From: Scandinavium sp036409475
GTDB taxonomy: Bacteria > Pseudomonadota > Gammaproteobacteria > Enterobacterales > Enterobacteriaceae
NCBI RefSeq assembly: GCF_036409475.1
Contig: NZ_JAYRCK010000012.1
Coordinates: forward strand, 62,001-126,000
DNA length: 64,000 nucleotides
Reading direction: 5' to 3'
The translations under genes and the position numbers were made by a program. Below are positions 17,374 to 25,753 of the stretch, piece by piece. The first letter of the stretch is position 1. Each line of letters opens with the position of its first letter. Below the pieces are notes generated by a model. That model worked only from the letters and a program-made list of their open reading frames with translations, was not told the origin of the DNA and did not search any database.

Positions 17374-17874
17374 TTAGTCCGCAAAATTTCGCCAAATTCC
17401 CTGTATATCCTCCATCAGATAGCCGCGGGTGAGCAAAAAGCGCTGAACTTTCACTTTTTCAGCAAAGGCGGTTGGCAGAGGTTCGCCGTATTTGCGCTGG
17501 GCCTGTTCGCGAGCAAGCTGCAACCAGTCAATTTCGCAATCAAACATCGCCTGATCGATATCGCTTCGGCTGATGCCTTTCTGGTTCAATTCCTGACGAA
17601 TACGCGCCGGGCCGTAACCTTTGCGGCTTCGGCTGGCAATAAACTGGCGGGTAAAACGAACATCATCGAGATAGCTGCTTTCCAGACACCAGGCAACAAC
17701 TTTATCGACATCTTCCGGTGGAGCATCAATCGGTTCCGGGCCGTTTTTGGTCAGCACCGGTGCGGCTAGTTTTCGCCGCAGTTCTTTCTCGCTGTGGTCT
17801 CGCATGGCAAGAATACGAATCGCTCTGTCCAGCAGTCTTGAATACGCCGAGCGTCGAGGTGAATTTTCAGACAT
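17374..17874 (-). CDS. recX: RecA regulatory protein RecX
   Basis: 166-residue, all-helical, three-helix repeat protein that binds the RecA filament groove and limits its extension and recombinase activity. I start at MSENSPRRSAY (ATG at 17874) as in E. coli; the open frame upstream is leader. Conserved FIASRSRKGYGPARIRQEL and the C-terminal RGYLMEDIQGIWRNFAD are clear. It is downstream of recA, expressed by partial read-through past the hairpins in the 195-bp gap. Confidence 0.95.
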   Translation of the reverse strand: MSENSPRRSAYSRLLDRAIRILAMRDHSEKELRRKLAAPVLTKNGPEPIDAPPEDVDKVVAWCLESSYLDDVRFTRQFIASRSRKGYGPARIRQELNQKGISRSDIDQAMFDCEIDWLQLAREQAQRKYGEPLPTAFAEKVKVQRFLLTRGYLMEDIQGIWRNFAD

Positions 17875-17904
17875 ATCTCGCCTTTTTTCTGCGTCGTAAA
17901 AAGA

Positions 17905-17928
17905 CAAAAGGGCCGCATCAGCAGCCCT
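17905..17928 (-). terminator. recA terminator/attenuator
   Basis: On the minus strand AGGGCTGC-TGAT-GCGGCCCT followed by TTTTG, between recA and recX. It matches the E. coli arrangement in which 5-10% read-through yields recX mRNA. Confidence 0.8.
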
Positions 17929-17938
17929 CACATCCAGG

Positions 17939-18016
17939 CAAAGAAGGAAAAAGCGTGGTTTTTCCTTCTTTGTGGCTATCAGCCGAAAATCAATAAATTG
18001 ATTTTCCTTATTTTTT
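17939..18016 (+). repeat. Dispersed double-hairpin repeat, copy 1
   Basis: 78 bp made of hairpin A (14-bp perfect arms, 17939-17972, CAAAGAAGGAAAAA) and hairpin B (10-bp perfect arms, 17985-18006, GAAAATCAAT). Ends in CCTTATTTTTT. An inverted copy differing at four positions is at 42690-42767. It lies in the recA-recX gap, downstream of recA. Confidence 0.85.
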
Positions 18017-18070
18017 ACTGGAAGACACCTCTTTGCCCTGCGTTGGAATCCGCTTTAGCATCGAGGGTAA

Positions 18071-19129
18071 TCAGAAATCTTCGTGGGTTTCTTCAACGTC
18101 GCCCTGGTCAGGAACGAAAGCGGGTTTGTCATCCTGATTGGTCAGCAGCAGTTCACGAACTTGTTTCTCGATCTCTTTCGCTGCCGCCGGGTTCTCTTTC
18201 AGCCAGGAGATAGCATTCGCTTTACCCTGGCCAATTTTGTCACCTTTATAGCTGTACCAGGCGCCCGCTTTCTCGATCAGCTTCTCTTTCACGCCCAGGT
18301 CAACCAGCTCGCCCAGGAAGTTAATGCCTTCACCGTAGAGGATCTGGAATTCAGCCTGTTTGAACGGCGCAGCAATTTTGTTCTTCACAACCTTCACGCG
18401 GGTTTCGCTACCGACGACGTTATCGCCCTCTTTCACCGCGCCGATACGACGGATGTCCAGACGAACAGACGCATAGAATTTCAGTGCGTTACCGCCAGTG
18501 GTAGTTTCCGGGTTACCGAACATCACCCCAATTTTCATACGGATCTGGTTGATGAAGATAAGCAGAGTATTAGACTGCTTCAGGTTACCGGCCAGCTTAC
18601 GCATTGCCTGGCTCATCATACGTGCCGCGAGGCCCATGTGAGAGTCACCGATTTCACCTTCGATTTCCGCTTTCGGCGTCAGCGCCGCTACGGAGTCAAC
18701 CACGATGACGTCAACCGCACCAGAACGTGCCAGCGCGTCACAAATTTCCAGCGCTTGTTCGCCGGTGTCTGGCTGGGAACACAGCAGGTTATCGATATCA
18801 ACGCCCAGTTTGCGTGCATACACTGGGTCCAGCGCGTGTTCCGCATCGATAAACGCACAGGTTTTCCCTTCGCGCTGTGCCGCCGCAACCACTTGCAGCG
18901 TCAGCGTAGTTTTACCGGAAGATTCCGGCCCGTAAATCTCAACAATACGACCCATCGGCAGGCCGCCGGCACCCAATGCGATATCCAGAGAGAGCGAACC
19001 GGTGGAGATGGTTTCCACATCCATGGAACGGTCTTCACCCAGGCGCATGATGGAGCCTTTACCGAATTGTTTTTCGATCTGGCCCAGTGCTGCCGCCAAC
19101 GCTTTCTGTTTGTTTTCGTCGATAGCCAT
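18071..19129 (-). CDS. recA: Recombinase RecA
   Basis: 352-residue DNA-dependent ATPase that forms filaments on single-stranded DNA, catalyses strand exchange and triggers LexA self-cleavage in the SOS response. Walker A GPESSGKT is at 67-74, the DNA-binding loop L2 with GNPETTTGGNAL and the acidic C-terminal tail (DQGDVEETHEDF) are present. The start follows ACAGGAGTAATA. A consensus LexA box covers the promoter. Confidence 0.99.
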   Translation of the reverse strand: MAIDENKQKALAAALGQIEKQFGKGSIMRLGEDRSMDVETISTGSLSLDIALGAGGLPMGRIVEIYGPESSGKTTLTLQVVAAAQREGKTCAFIDAEHALDPVYARKLGVDIDNLLCSQPDTGEQALEICDALARSGAVDVIVVDSVAALTPKAEIEGEIGDSHMGLAARMMSQAMRKLAGNLKQSNTLLIFINQIRMKIGVMFGNPETTTGGNALKFYASVRLDIRRIGAVKEGDNVVGSETRVKVVKNKIAAPFKQAEFQILYGEGINFLGELVDLGVKEKLIEKAGAWYSYKGDKIGQGKANAISWLKENPAAAKEIEKQVRELLLTNQDDKPAFVPDQGDVEETHEDF

Positions 19130-19178
19130 TATTACTCCTGTCCGGGTGTTACCGCGTAAATTCTGTTTTGTTGTCGCA

Positions 19179-19206
19179 ATTATACTGTATGGTCATACAG
19201 TATCAA
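19179..19206 (-). promoter_or_regulatory. recA promoter with LexA (SOS) box
   Basis: TTGATA (19206-19201) and TATAAT (19184-19179) on the minus strand are 16 bp apart. The SOS box TACTGTATGGTCATACAGTA (19183-19202) fills the spacer, so bound LexA excludes RNA polymerase. It is very close to the E. coli recA operator. Confidence 0.95.
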
Positions 19207-19700
19207 GTGTTTTGTAGAAATTGTTGCCACAGCAGTTGTAAGGCATAAGTCGTAGCCTGACGCCGCACGGCTTCACGGTCTCCTGCGAAGCATTCTTGCC
19301 GGGTAAAGCCTTGTCCATTCGCACAGGCCAGGCCAAACCAGACGGTACCGACGGGCTTTTCTTCGCTGCCGCCATCCGGGCCCGCAATGCCGCTGACAGA
19401 CAGCGCATACGTCGCGCGAGCGGCCCGTAAAGCGCCAATCGCCATCTCCACCACCACCGGTTCGCTGACTGCGCCGTGATTGAGCAATGTCTCTTCACGC
19501 ACGCCAATCATCTGCGATTTCGCTTCGTTGCTGTAGGTCACAAAGCTACGTTCAAACCAGGCAGAACTGCCTGAAATGTCGGTGAGGACTTTGGCTATCC
19601 AGCCACCGGTGCAAGATTCTGCGGTAGTGACGGTTGCGCCCTGCGCCTTCAACGCCAGCCCGACCTGTTCGCTCAGGGTCATCAATTCACGATCGTTCAT
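19203..19700 (-). CDS. pncC: Nicotinamide-nucleotide amidase PncC
   Basis: 165-residue CinA C-terminal-type deamidase that converts NMN to nicotinate mononucleotide in NAD recycling. The conserved blocks TTAESCTGGWIAKVLTD, FVTYSNEAKSQMIGV and SGIAGPDGGSEEKPVGTVW are present. The start MNDRELM (ATG at 19700, preceded by GAGG) gives the E. coli length; another ATG lies two codons upstream. In E. coli the next gene is mltB, here a metal ABC operon is in between. Confidence 0.94.
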   Translation of the reverse strand: MNDRELMTLSEQVGLALKAQGATVTTAESCTGGWIAKVLTDISGSSAWFERSFVTYSNEAKSQMIGVREETLLNHGAVSEPVVVEMAIGALRAARATYALSVSGIAGPDGGSEEKPVGTVWFGLACANGQGFTRQECFAGDREAVRRQATTYALQLLWQQFLQNT

Positions 19701-19834
19701 CGTCATCCTCAAAGCCTGAAAAAGAGGGTCACAGAGTAGCACTTTCAACATCAAAAGGGGGACGAGGTGATGGTTTTACGAGGTGGGTTCAGGAAAATCG
19801 ACAGCGCCCGACAAGTGCCGGGCGCATCTCAGAA

Positions 19835-20716
19835 TTACTTCATGCTATTGGCAAGGGAGTCGACATTATGACGCAACATTTTGACGTAGCTGTCAGCCAC
19901 CCCGCCCGGTTTTGACAGCGCTTCCGGATACAGCTCACCGCCAGGTTGTGCGCCTGTCGCAGAAGCAATCTGCTTCACCAGGCGTGGATCGAGTTGGTTT
20001 TCCATAAACCAGGTCTGCACGCCGTCAGCCTTAATCTGATTGATCAGTTGGCCCACCTGCGCCGCGCTGGCTTCACTTTCTGAAGACAAGCCTTGCGGAG
20101 CCATGAAAGTCACCCCGTAAGCACGCCCGAAGTAACCAAAGGCGTCATGGCTGGTCAGGACTTTGCGCTTAGCTTCCGGGATAGCGCTAAACCGTGACTT
20201 CGCCCAGCCATCAATTTGCTTGAGCTGCGCAATGTAGGCCTGCCCACTGGCGTTGAGGGCCGCTTCATCTTGCGGATCGGCTTTCACCAGCCCGGCAAGA
20301 ATGTTTTGTGCATACAGCGCCCCGTTGGCGGCACTGTTCCAGGCATGAGGATCGGTAACAACTTTTCCGTCTTCATCAAGCGTATGGGTCTTCACCCCTT
20401 GTGAAGCGACGACCAGCTCGCCTTTGAAGCCCGAAGCTTTCACCAGCCTGTCCAGCCAGCCTTCAAGACCCAGCCCATTGACCACCACCACATCTGCTTT
20501 ACTCAAAAGCACGCTGTCTTTTGGCGAAGGCTCAAAGGTATGCGGGTCACCATCCGGGCCAACAAGCGTGTCCACGTGCACGTGTTCTCCCCCAACTTGC
20601 TGCACCATATCGCCGAGCACCGAAAAACTGGCGACCACATTGAGCGTTTTTGCCATAACGCCCGGTGAGAGCGCCCCTAGCGCCAGCGCTAAAATAAACC
20701 CCGTTCTTTTCATCAT
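19835..20716 (-). CDS. Metal (zinc-type) ABC transporter substrate-binding protein
   Basis: 293-residue periplasmic cluster A-I (TroA/ZnuA-like) metal-binding protein with a signal peptide (cleavage near VMA-KTLNV, about residue 22). Likely metal ligands are H59 (GDPHTFEP), H124 (DPHAW), H190 (SHDAFGYF) and an acidic residue in FMENQLDP near 240. It lacks the long His-rich loop of ZnuA. Zinc rather than manganese is suggested by the Zur-like box in front of the operon. Last gene of the operon, 12 bp after the permease. Confidence 0.85.
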   Translation of the reverse strand: MMKRTGFILALALGALSPGVMAKTLNVVASFSVLGDMVQQVGGEHVHVDTLVGPDGDPHTFEPSPKDSVLLSKADVVVVNGLGLEGWLDRLVKASGFKGELVVASQGVKTHTLDEDGKVVTDPHAWNSAANGALYAQNILAGLVKADPQDEAALNASGQAYIAQLKQIDGWAKSRFSAIPEAKRKVLTSHDAFGYFGRAYGVTFMAPQGLSSESEASAAQVGQLINQIKADGVQTWFMENQLDPRLVKQIASATGAQPGGELYPEALSKPGGVADSYVKMLRHNVDSLANSMK

Positions 20717-20728
20717 TATTCCCCTTTA

Positions 20729-21589
20729 TCAAAAAAGCGCTCGCAGGCTGAAAGCCAGCCGGCTACGCGTGCCAAAAAATAGCGAAATGAAAAACAGCAG
20801 GCTGGCGGTGAGCACAATCGCAGGGCCTGCCGGCAGGTTTGCCGACCAGGACAAACTTAATCCGAGCCAGGCGCAGAATGCGCCGCTCACTGCGGCAAAC
20901 AGCAAAATCACAGGTAAGGTTCTCGCCCAGCAGCGAGCGGCAATCGCGGGAAGCATCATCACGCCAACGGCCATCAGTGTGCCCAATACCTGAAACCCGG
21001 CGACCAGGTTAATCACCAGCAGCGCCAGAAACACGCCGTGCAGCAACGACGGTAAACGGCGCGAGTTGACTTCCAGCCAGGCGCTGTCGAACGCTTCACT
21101 GACAAAGCCGCGATACAGCACGGCCATTGCGATGAGCGTGAGGCTGGCAACCGCAGACACAAACACCGCGGCGTTGCTGTCGACAGCCAGAATGGAACCA
21201 AACAGTAGATGGAGGAGATCGACGCTTGACCCCCGGAGCGACACCAGTGTGACACCCAAAGCCAGCGATCCCAGGTAGAAGCCAGCGAAACTGGCATCTT
21301 CTTTCAGCGGCGTGCGGCGGCTAACCCAGCCCGCAATCAGCGCCACAGCGATTCCGGCGATAAACCCGCCAATCGTCATCGCCAGCAGCGACATGCCGCT
21401 CAACAGATATCCCACCGCCACGCCGGGCAATATCGCGTGCGAAAGCGCATCGCCCATCAGGCTCATTCGACGAAGCAGCAAGAACACACCGAGCATCGTG
21501 GTGCTGACCGATAACGCGAGGCACACCACCAGCGCACGGCGCATAAAACCAAATTCGATAAAAGGCTGGAAAAAAGTGTGCCAGATCAT
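20729..21589 (-). CDS. Metal ABC transporter permease
   Basis: 286-residue ABC-3 family permease (ZnuB/TroC type) with about eight hydrophobic segments; the family signature GDALSHAILPGVAVGY is at about residues 46-61. The start overlaps the ATPase stop by 4 bp (ATGA). It forms the inner-membrane channel for the periplasmic binding protein encoded next. Confidence 0.9.
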   Translation of the reverse strand: MIWHTFFQPFIEFGFMRRALVVCLALSVSTTMLGVFLLLRRMSLMGDALSHAILPGVAVGYLLSGMSLLAMTIGGFIAGIAVALIAGWVSRRTPLKEDASFAGFYLGSLALGVTLVSLRGSSVDLLHLLFGSILAVDSNAAVFVSAVASLTLIAMAVLYRGFVSEAFDSAWLEVNSRRLPSLLHGVFLALLVINLVAGFQVLGTLMAVGVMMLPAIAARCWARTLPVILLFAAVSGAFCAWLGLSLSWSANLPAGPAIVLTASLLFFISLFFGTRSRLAFSLRALF

Positions 21590-22263
21590 GCTCGCCTCGC
21601 GTGGTCAAAGGCCGGAAGCACAGACGCGGTTGCCCCCCAAAGCGCGTGTTGCGCTTCAAGAAGCAGCGTTTCAGGGAAGTGACGGGCAACGCGCTGGTTG
21701 TCATGTAACACCGCCAGTACCGTTTGCCCGGCGCGATGCATGTCGAGGATGACCTCCATTAACAGCTGACTGGTGGCCTCATCGATACCGGTGAACGGCT
21801 CATCAAGCATCACTAGCGGCGCTTGTTGTACCAGCACGCGGGCAAAAAGCATGCGCTGAAACTGACCGCCAGAAAGCGCTTCAATGGGCATCTCAGTGAG
21901 CGCGGTCAGTCCTACTCTCTCCAGCGCTTGGGCTACACGCCGACGCATTTCGCCGCTCACGCCACGAAACAGTGACACTCGCGGCCACGCGCCCTGGCTA
22001 ACAACGTCCTTTACCGTTACGGGAAACTGAGACTCCAGCGCATGCCGTTGTGCCAGCCAGCCAATCACCGGGCGCTGTTTTTGCCAGTGCACTTTTCCGC
22101 TCACGGCAGGGATAAATCCGGCCAGGGTTTTGAGCAGCGTTGATTTCCCGCAGCCATTCACGCCGACAATTGCGGTCAGCGAGCCCTCTTCAATAACGCC
22201 ACAAAGCGCCGGGGTGATCGCAAGACGGTCGTAACCCGCGACAAGATGATCCAAAGCAATCAT
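21586..22263 (-). CDS. Metal ABC transporter ATP-binding protein
   Basis: 225-residue ATPase of the metal importer. Walker A GVNGCGKST (about 38-46), signature LSGGQFQRML, Walker B LVMLDEPFTG and the H-switch LHDN are in place. I start at the ATG at 22263 (MIALDHLVAGYD); a GTG further upstream is in frame but lies inside the preceding small ORF. The ATG overlaps that ORF's TGA stop. Confidence 0.9.
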   Translation of the reverse strand: MIALDHLVAGYDRLAITPALCGVIEEGSLTAIVGVNGCGKSTLLKTLAGFIPAVSGKVHWQKQRPVIGWLAQRHALESQFPVTVKDVVSQGAWPRVSLFRGVSGEMRRRVAQALERVGLTALTEMPIEALSGGQFQRMLFARVLVQQAPLVMLDEPFTGIDEATSQLLMEVILDMHRAGQTVLAVLHDNQRVARHFPETLLLEAQHALWGATASVLPAFDHARRA

Positions 22264-22367
22264 GGCAACAGCACCGCCCACCAGGTGGCGACCCAGAGCA
22301 AAGTCAGTAACGCAACGGCGAAAGCCAGGCGCAGCAAACTGGAGGAGGTAAACAGGGAAAACGACAT
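22260..22367 (-). CDS. 35-residue hydrophobic peptide, first gene of the zinc operon
   Basis: A short frame starting MSFSLFTSSSLLRLAFAV, with a single strongly hydrophobic stretch ending WATWWAVLLP-like (…VATWWAVLLP). Its TGA stop overlaps the ATPase start codon (ATGA), and its ATG lies 21 bp downstream of a Zur-like palindrome. The position and coupling suggest a real one-span membrane peptide or a leader whose translation feeds the ABC genes. The ribosome site is weak (GAG nine bases upstream). Not recognised as a known family. Confidence 0.55.
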   Translation of the reverse strand: MSFSLFTSSSLLRLAFAVALLTLLWVATWWAVLLP

Positions 22368-22388
22368 GGTCAGCGACTCAAACAAATA

Positions 22389-22403
22389 TGTTATAACATA
22401 ACA
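22389..22403 (-). promoter_or_regulatory. Zur-like operator of the metal ABC operon
   Basis: TGTTAT-AAC-ATAACA is a perfect inverted repeat differing at one central base from the enterobacterial Zur core TGTTATANTATAACA. It sits just before the small ORF and the ABC genes. Zinc-bound Zur would repress the operon. Confidence 0.7.
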
Positions 22404-22473
22404 ATAATGAGTTCATGAGACGTTGTAAATTGATGATCTGAAGCGGGGATGTATCGGAATGTTTCGGAAATCC

Positions 22474-22491
22474 CCTCCCGCAGGAGGGGAA
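22474..22491 (-). terminator. mltB terminator hairpin
   Basis: CCCCTCC-TGCG-GGAGGGG-type stem read on the minus strand directly after the mltB stop, followed by ATTTCC. Confidence 0.65.
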
Positions 22492-22497
22492 AAGGCA

Positions 22498-23577
22498 TTA
22501 CTGCTGAGCGCGAGCCATGGCGACAGCCTGACCAAGTTGCCAGACAGCCATCGCATAATGCGTGCTGTGGTTGTAGCGGGTGATCGCGTAGAAGTTTGGT
22601 AAGCCGTACCAGTATTCGTAGCCGGTACCCACGTCCAGACGCAGCAAGCTTGCCTGTTGATGATCGCCCAGAGATTGCGTTGGAGACAAGCCCGCCGCTG
22701 AAAGCTGCAAAATGCTGTAATTCGTTTTGAAGCCGTTATCCAGACCCGGCGCCTGACCCATTGCCGGAACGGCAACCTGATCGCCCTTCACCCAGCCATG
22801 CTGTTTGAAGTAGTTAGCCACGCTGCCGATAGCGTCTTCCGGGTCCCACAGGTTGATATGCCCGTCACCGTTGAAGTCCACCGCATACTGTTTGTAGGAA
22901 GACGGCATGAACTGACCGTAGCCCATTGCGCCTGCGAAGGAGCCTTTCAGATCCAGCGGGTCGTCCTGCTCATCACGCGCCATCAACAGGAAAGTTTCCA
23001 GCTCGCCAGAGAAATACTGCGCACGGCGAGGATAGTTGAAGGAGAGCGTCGCCAGCGCGTCGAGGATGCGGGTTTTGCCCATCACGCGACCCCAGCGGGT
23101 TTCCACCCCAATAATGCCGACGATGATTTCCGGCGGCACGCCGTAGACCTGCCACGCGCGGGTCAGCGCATCCTGATACTGATTCCAGAAAGCCACGCCG
23201 TTTTGCACGTTATCTGGGGTGATGAACTGTTTGCGATAGCGCAACCACGCGCCATTCGGCCCTGTTGGTACCTGCGCCGTCGGTGCCTGCCTGTCCATCA
23301 GGCGCAGCACGTAATCCAGACGTTTCGCCTGCGAAAGGATTTCATGCAGTTGCTGACGATCAAAGCCATGTTTGCTGACCATCGAATCAATAAACTGCTC
23401 CGCCGCCGGGTTATTCGCAAAGTCGCCGCCCATCATCGTGACGTTGTGCTGCGGCTCCAGCAAAAAGCCCCCGGAGGACGGGGTTGCCGTAGGCGCTTCC
23501 GCCGTTTTCGGTTTGCTGCTACAGGCCGCAACCAGCACGCAGAGTGGGAGTAAGGTCAGATAACGACGCTTCAACAT
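22498..23577 (-). CDS. mltB: Membrane-bound lytic murein transglycosylase B
   Basis: 359-residue outer-membrane lipoprotein that cleaves peptidoglycan glycan strands to 1,6-anhydromuropeptides. Start MLKRRYLTLL (ATG at 23577), lipobox VAAC with the lipidated cysteine at about 19. The catalytic glutamate lies in GVETRWGRVMGKTR, and an EF-hand-like calcium loop (DFNGDGHINLWD) is conserved. The upstream open frame was rejected in favour of the E. coli start. Confidence 0.96.
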   Translation of the reverse strand: MLKRRYLTLLPLCVLVAACSSKPKTAEAPTATPSSGGFLLEPQHNVTMMGGDFANNPAAEQFIDSMVSKHGFDRQQLHEILSQAKRLDYVLRLMDRQAPTAQVPTGPNGAWLRYRKQFITPDNVQNGVAFWNQYQDALTRAWQVYGVPPEIIVGIIGVETRWGRVMGKTRILDALATLSFNYPRRAQYFSGELETFLLMARDEQDDPLDLKGSFAGAMGYGQFMPSSYKQYAVDFNGDGHINLWDPEDAIGSVANYFKQHGWVKGDQVAVPAMGQAPGLDNGFKTNYSILQLSAAGLSPTQSLGDHQQASLLRLDVGTGYEYWYGLPNFYAITRYNHSTHYAMAVWQLGQAVAMARAQQ

Positions 23578-23666
23578 GTGACATCCATTTAGCAATTTCA
23601 GCAAAGGCAATCATGGTAAAGCATCCCGAAGTCTGCAAGGAAGCGCTACCTGCATTAAAAACAAAT

Positions 23667-23782
23667 CTTTCATTTTTACGCTTCCTCTCTCGTCACTCTC
23701 CTCCTGGTATTTCACCACAATCTTTCACAATGATTATTTTATCTTTCATTTTGAGATCTAATTAACACATTAAAACCTTTCA
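23667..23782 (+). promoter_or_regulatory. srl operon control region with four CTTTCA repeats
   Basis: CTTTCA occurs in the same orientation at 23667, 23722, 23743 and 23777 in the AT-rich region before srlA. The three right-hand copies are spaced 21 and 34 bp. Repeated sites are expected for the DeoR-family repressor SrlR and the activator GutM; which protein binds them is inference. TGAGATCTAATTAACACA (about 23751) is a degenerate CRP-like site. Confidence 0.5.
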
Positions 23783-23833
23783 AAGTGATTATTATTGCAG
23801 CCAGTTGCACAAGAACACACACAGGAGAGAACA

Positions 23834-24397
23834 ATGATCGAAACCATTACCCATGGCGCCGAGTGGTTCATCGGGCTGTTTCAGAAGGGCGGGGAAGTGT
23901 TTACCGGGATGGTGACCGGGATCCTGCCGCTGCTGATCAGCCTGCTGGTTATCATGAACGCGCTGATCAACTTTATCGGCCCTGCCCGCATTGAAAGATT
24001 TGCTCAACGCTGTGCGGGCAACCCTGTTTCTCGTTATCTGGTTTTGCCCTTCATCGGCACATTTGTGTTTTGTAACCCGATGACGTTGAGCCTTGGGCGT
24101 TTTATGCCGGAGCGCTACAAACCCAGCTATTACGCCGCAGCCTCTTACAGCTGTCATTCGATGAACGGTCTGTTTCCTCACATCAACCCGGGCGAATTGT
24201 TCGTGTACCTCGGCATTGCCAGCGGCTTAACCACACTGGGTCTTCCCCTTGGTCCGCTGGCCGTGAGCTATTTGTTGGTCGGTCTGGTGACCAACTTCTT
24301 CCGTGGCTGGGTCACCGATCTGACCACCGCCATTTTCGAGCGAAAAATGGGGATTCAGCTTGAACAAACCGTTCGCCTTTCAGGAGCCACAGCATGA
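23834..24397 (+). CDS. srlA: Sorbitol PTS permease EIIC2 component
   Basis: 187-residue inner-membrane EIIC component of the glucitol/sorbitol phosphotransferase system. The start at 23834 (MIETITHGAEWF) follows CAGGAGAGAACA. The sequence is strongly conserved with E. coli SrlA, including CNPMTLSLGRFMP and YSCHSMNGLFPHINPGE. It overlaps srlE by 4 bp. Confidence 0.97.
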   Translation: MIETITHGAEWFIGLFQKGGEVFTGMVTGILPLLISLLVIMNALINFIGPARIERFAQRCAGNPVSRYLVLPFIGTFVFCNPMTLSLGRFMPERYKPSYYAAASYSCHSMNGLFPHINPGELFVYLGIASGLTTLGLPLGPLAVSYLLVGLVTNFFRGWVTDLTTAIFERKMGIQLEQTVRLSGATA

Positions 24398-25365
24398 GCC
24401 GCATCCGTATTGAAAAAGGCACCAGCGGCTGGGGTGGCCCGCTGGAGCTGGACGTTATCGAAGGGAAAAAGATTGTTTACATCACTGCTGGCACCCGTCC
24501 GGCCATCGTCGACAGACTGGTGGAACTCACCGGCTGGCAAGCGGTAGACGGCTTTAAGGAAGGCGAGCCCGCAGAAGCAGAAATTGGCGTGGCGGTTATC
24601 GACTGCGGCGGCACGTTGCGCTGTGGCCTCTATCCCAAACGGCGCATTCCTACCATCAACATTCACTCGACCGGAAAATCCGGGCCGATGGCGCAGTACA
24701 TCGTTGAGGATATTTATGTTTCTGGCGTGAAAGTGGAAAACATTCAGCTCATGGAAGGCTCCGCTACGCCGCAAAGCTCTCGTGCCAGCACTGCGCCGCG
24801 TGAGTACGACACCAGCAAAAAAATTACAGAACAGAGTGATGGGCTGCTGGCGAAAGTGGGCATGGGAATGGGGTCTGCGGTGGCTGTGTTATTCCAGTCC
24901 GGTCGCGACACCATCGATACCGTACTGAAGACGATCCTACCGTTTATGGCGTTCGTTTCGGCGCTGATCGGCATCATCATGGCTTCCGGGCTTGGCGACT
25001 GGATAGCGCACGGTCTCGCTCCGCTCGCCAGCCACCCACTCGGTCTGGTGACGCTGGCACTCATTTGTTCCTTCCCGCTGCTTTCACCTTTCCTCGGCCC
25101 AGGTGCTGTGATTGCGCAGGTTATCGGCGTGCTGATTGGGGTACAAATCGGGCTTGGGCATATTCCCCCGCACCTCGCCCTGCCCGCTCTTTTTGCTATT
25201 AACGCCCAGGCGGCCTGCGACTTTATCCCCGTTGGGCTTTCGCTTGCCGAAGCCAGACAGGACACCGTTCGCGTGGGCGTGCCTTCCGTGCTGGTCAGCC
25301 GTTTTCTCACCGGCGCACCAACGGTGCTGATTGCCTGGTTTGTCTCTGGCTTTATCTATCAATAA
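24394..25365 (+). CDS. srlE: Sorbitol PTS permease EIIB/EIIC1 component
   Basis: 323 residues: an N-terminal cytosolic EIIB domain (about 1-150) with candidate phosphorylated cysteine in RCGLYPKRR (C77), and a C-terminal membrane part with segments such as TILPFMAFVSALIGIIMASG. Passes phosphate from SrlB to sorbitol during uptake, giving sorbitol-6-phosphate. Start overlaps the srlA stop (ATGA). Confidence 0.96.
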   Translation: MSRIRIEKGTSGWGGPLELDVIEGKKIVYITAGTRPAIVDRLVELTGWQAVDGFKEGEPAEAEIGVAVIDCGGTLRCGLYPKRRIPTINIHSTGKSGPMAQYIVEDIYVSGVKVENIQLMEGSATPQSSRASTAPREYDTSKKITEQSDGLLAKVGMGMGSAVAVLFQSGRDTIDTVLKTILPFMAFVSALIGIIMASGLGDWIAHGLAPLASHPLGLVTLALICSFPLLSPFLGPGAVIAQVIGVLIGVQIGLGHIPPHLALPALFAINAQAACDFIPVGLSLAEARQDTVRVGVPSVLVSRFLTGAPTVLIAWFVSGFIYQ

Positions 25366-25375
25366 GGAGTGACCG

Positions 25376-25738
25376 ATGTCCGTCATTTATCAGACCACTA
25401 TCACCCGCATTGGCCAAAGCGCCCGCGAGGCGCTGGGCGACAGCATGCTCATTACCTTTCGCGAAGGCGCACCGGCCGACATTGAAGAATATTGCTTCAT
25501 TCACTGTCACGGCACGCTCAGCGGCGCCCTGCTGCCCGGCGGCGAGTTACGGCTAGGCGGCAAACATTATCCGGTCACCGCCGTCGGTGATGTGGCCGAG
25601 CAGAACCTGCGCGAACTTGGCCACATTACGCTGCGCTTCGATGGACAGCATGAAGCGGAATATCCGGGCACCGTCCACGTAGACGGCCCCGTGCCACAGG
25701 CGCTCGCCGCCGGCTGCACACTCACATTCGTTGCATAA
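25376..25738 (+). CDS. srlB: Sorbitol PTS EIIA component
   Basis: 120-residue cytosolic EIIA domain. The phosphorylated histidine lies in FIHCHGTLSG (H43 in the E. coli numbering). It takes phosphate from HPr and passes it to SrlE. AAGGAGTGACCG precedes the ATG. Confidence 0.95.
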   Translation: MSVIYQTTITRIGQSAREALGDSMLITFREGAPADIEEYCFIHCHGTLSGALLPGGELRLGGKHYPVTAVGDVAEQNLRELGHITLRFDGQHEAEYPGTVHVDGPVPQALAAGCTLTFVA

Positions 25739-25753
25739 TTTAAGGAGAGAAGG

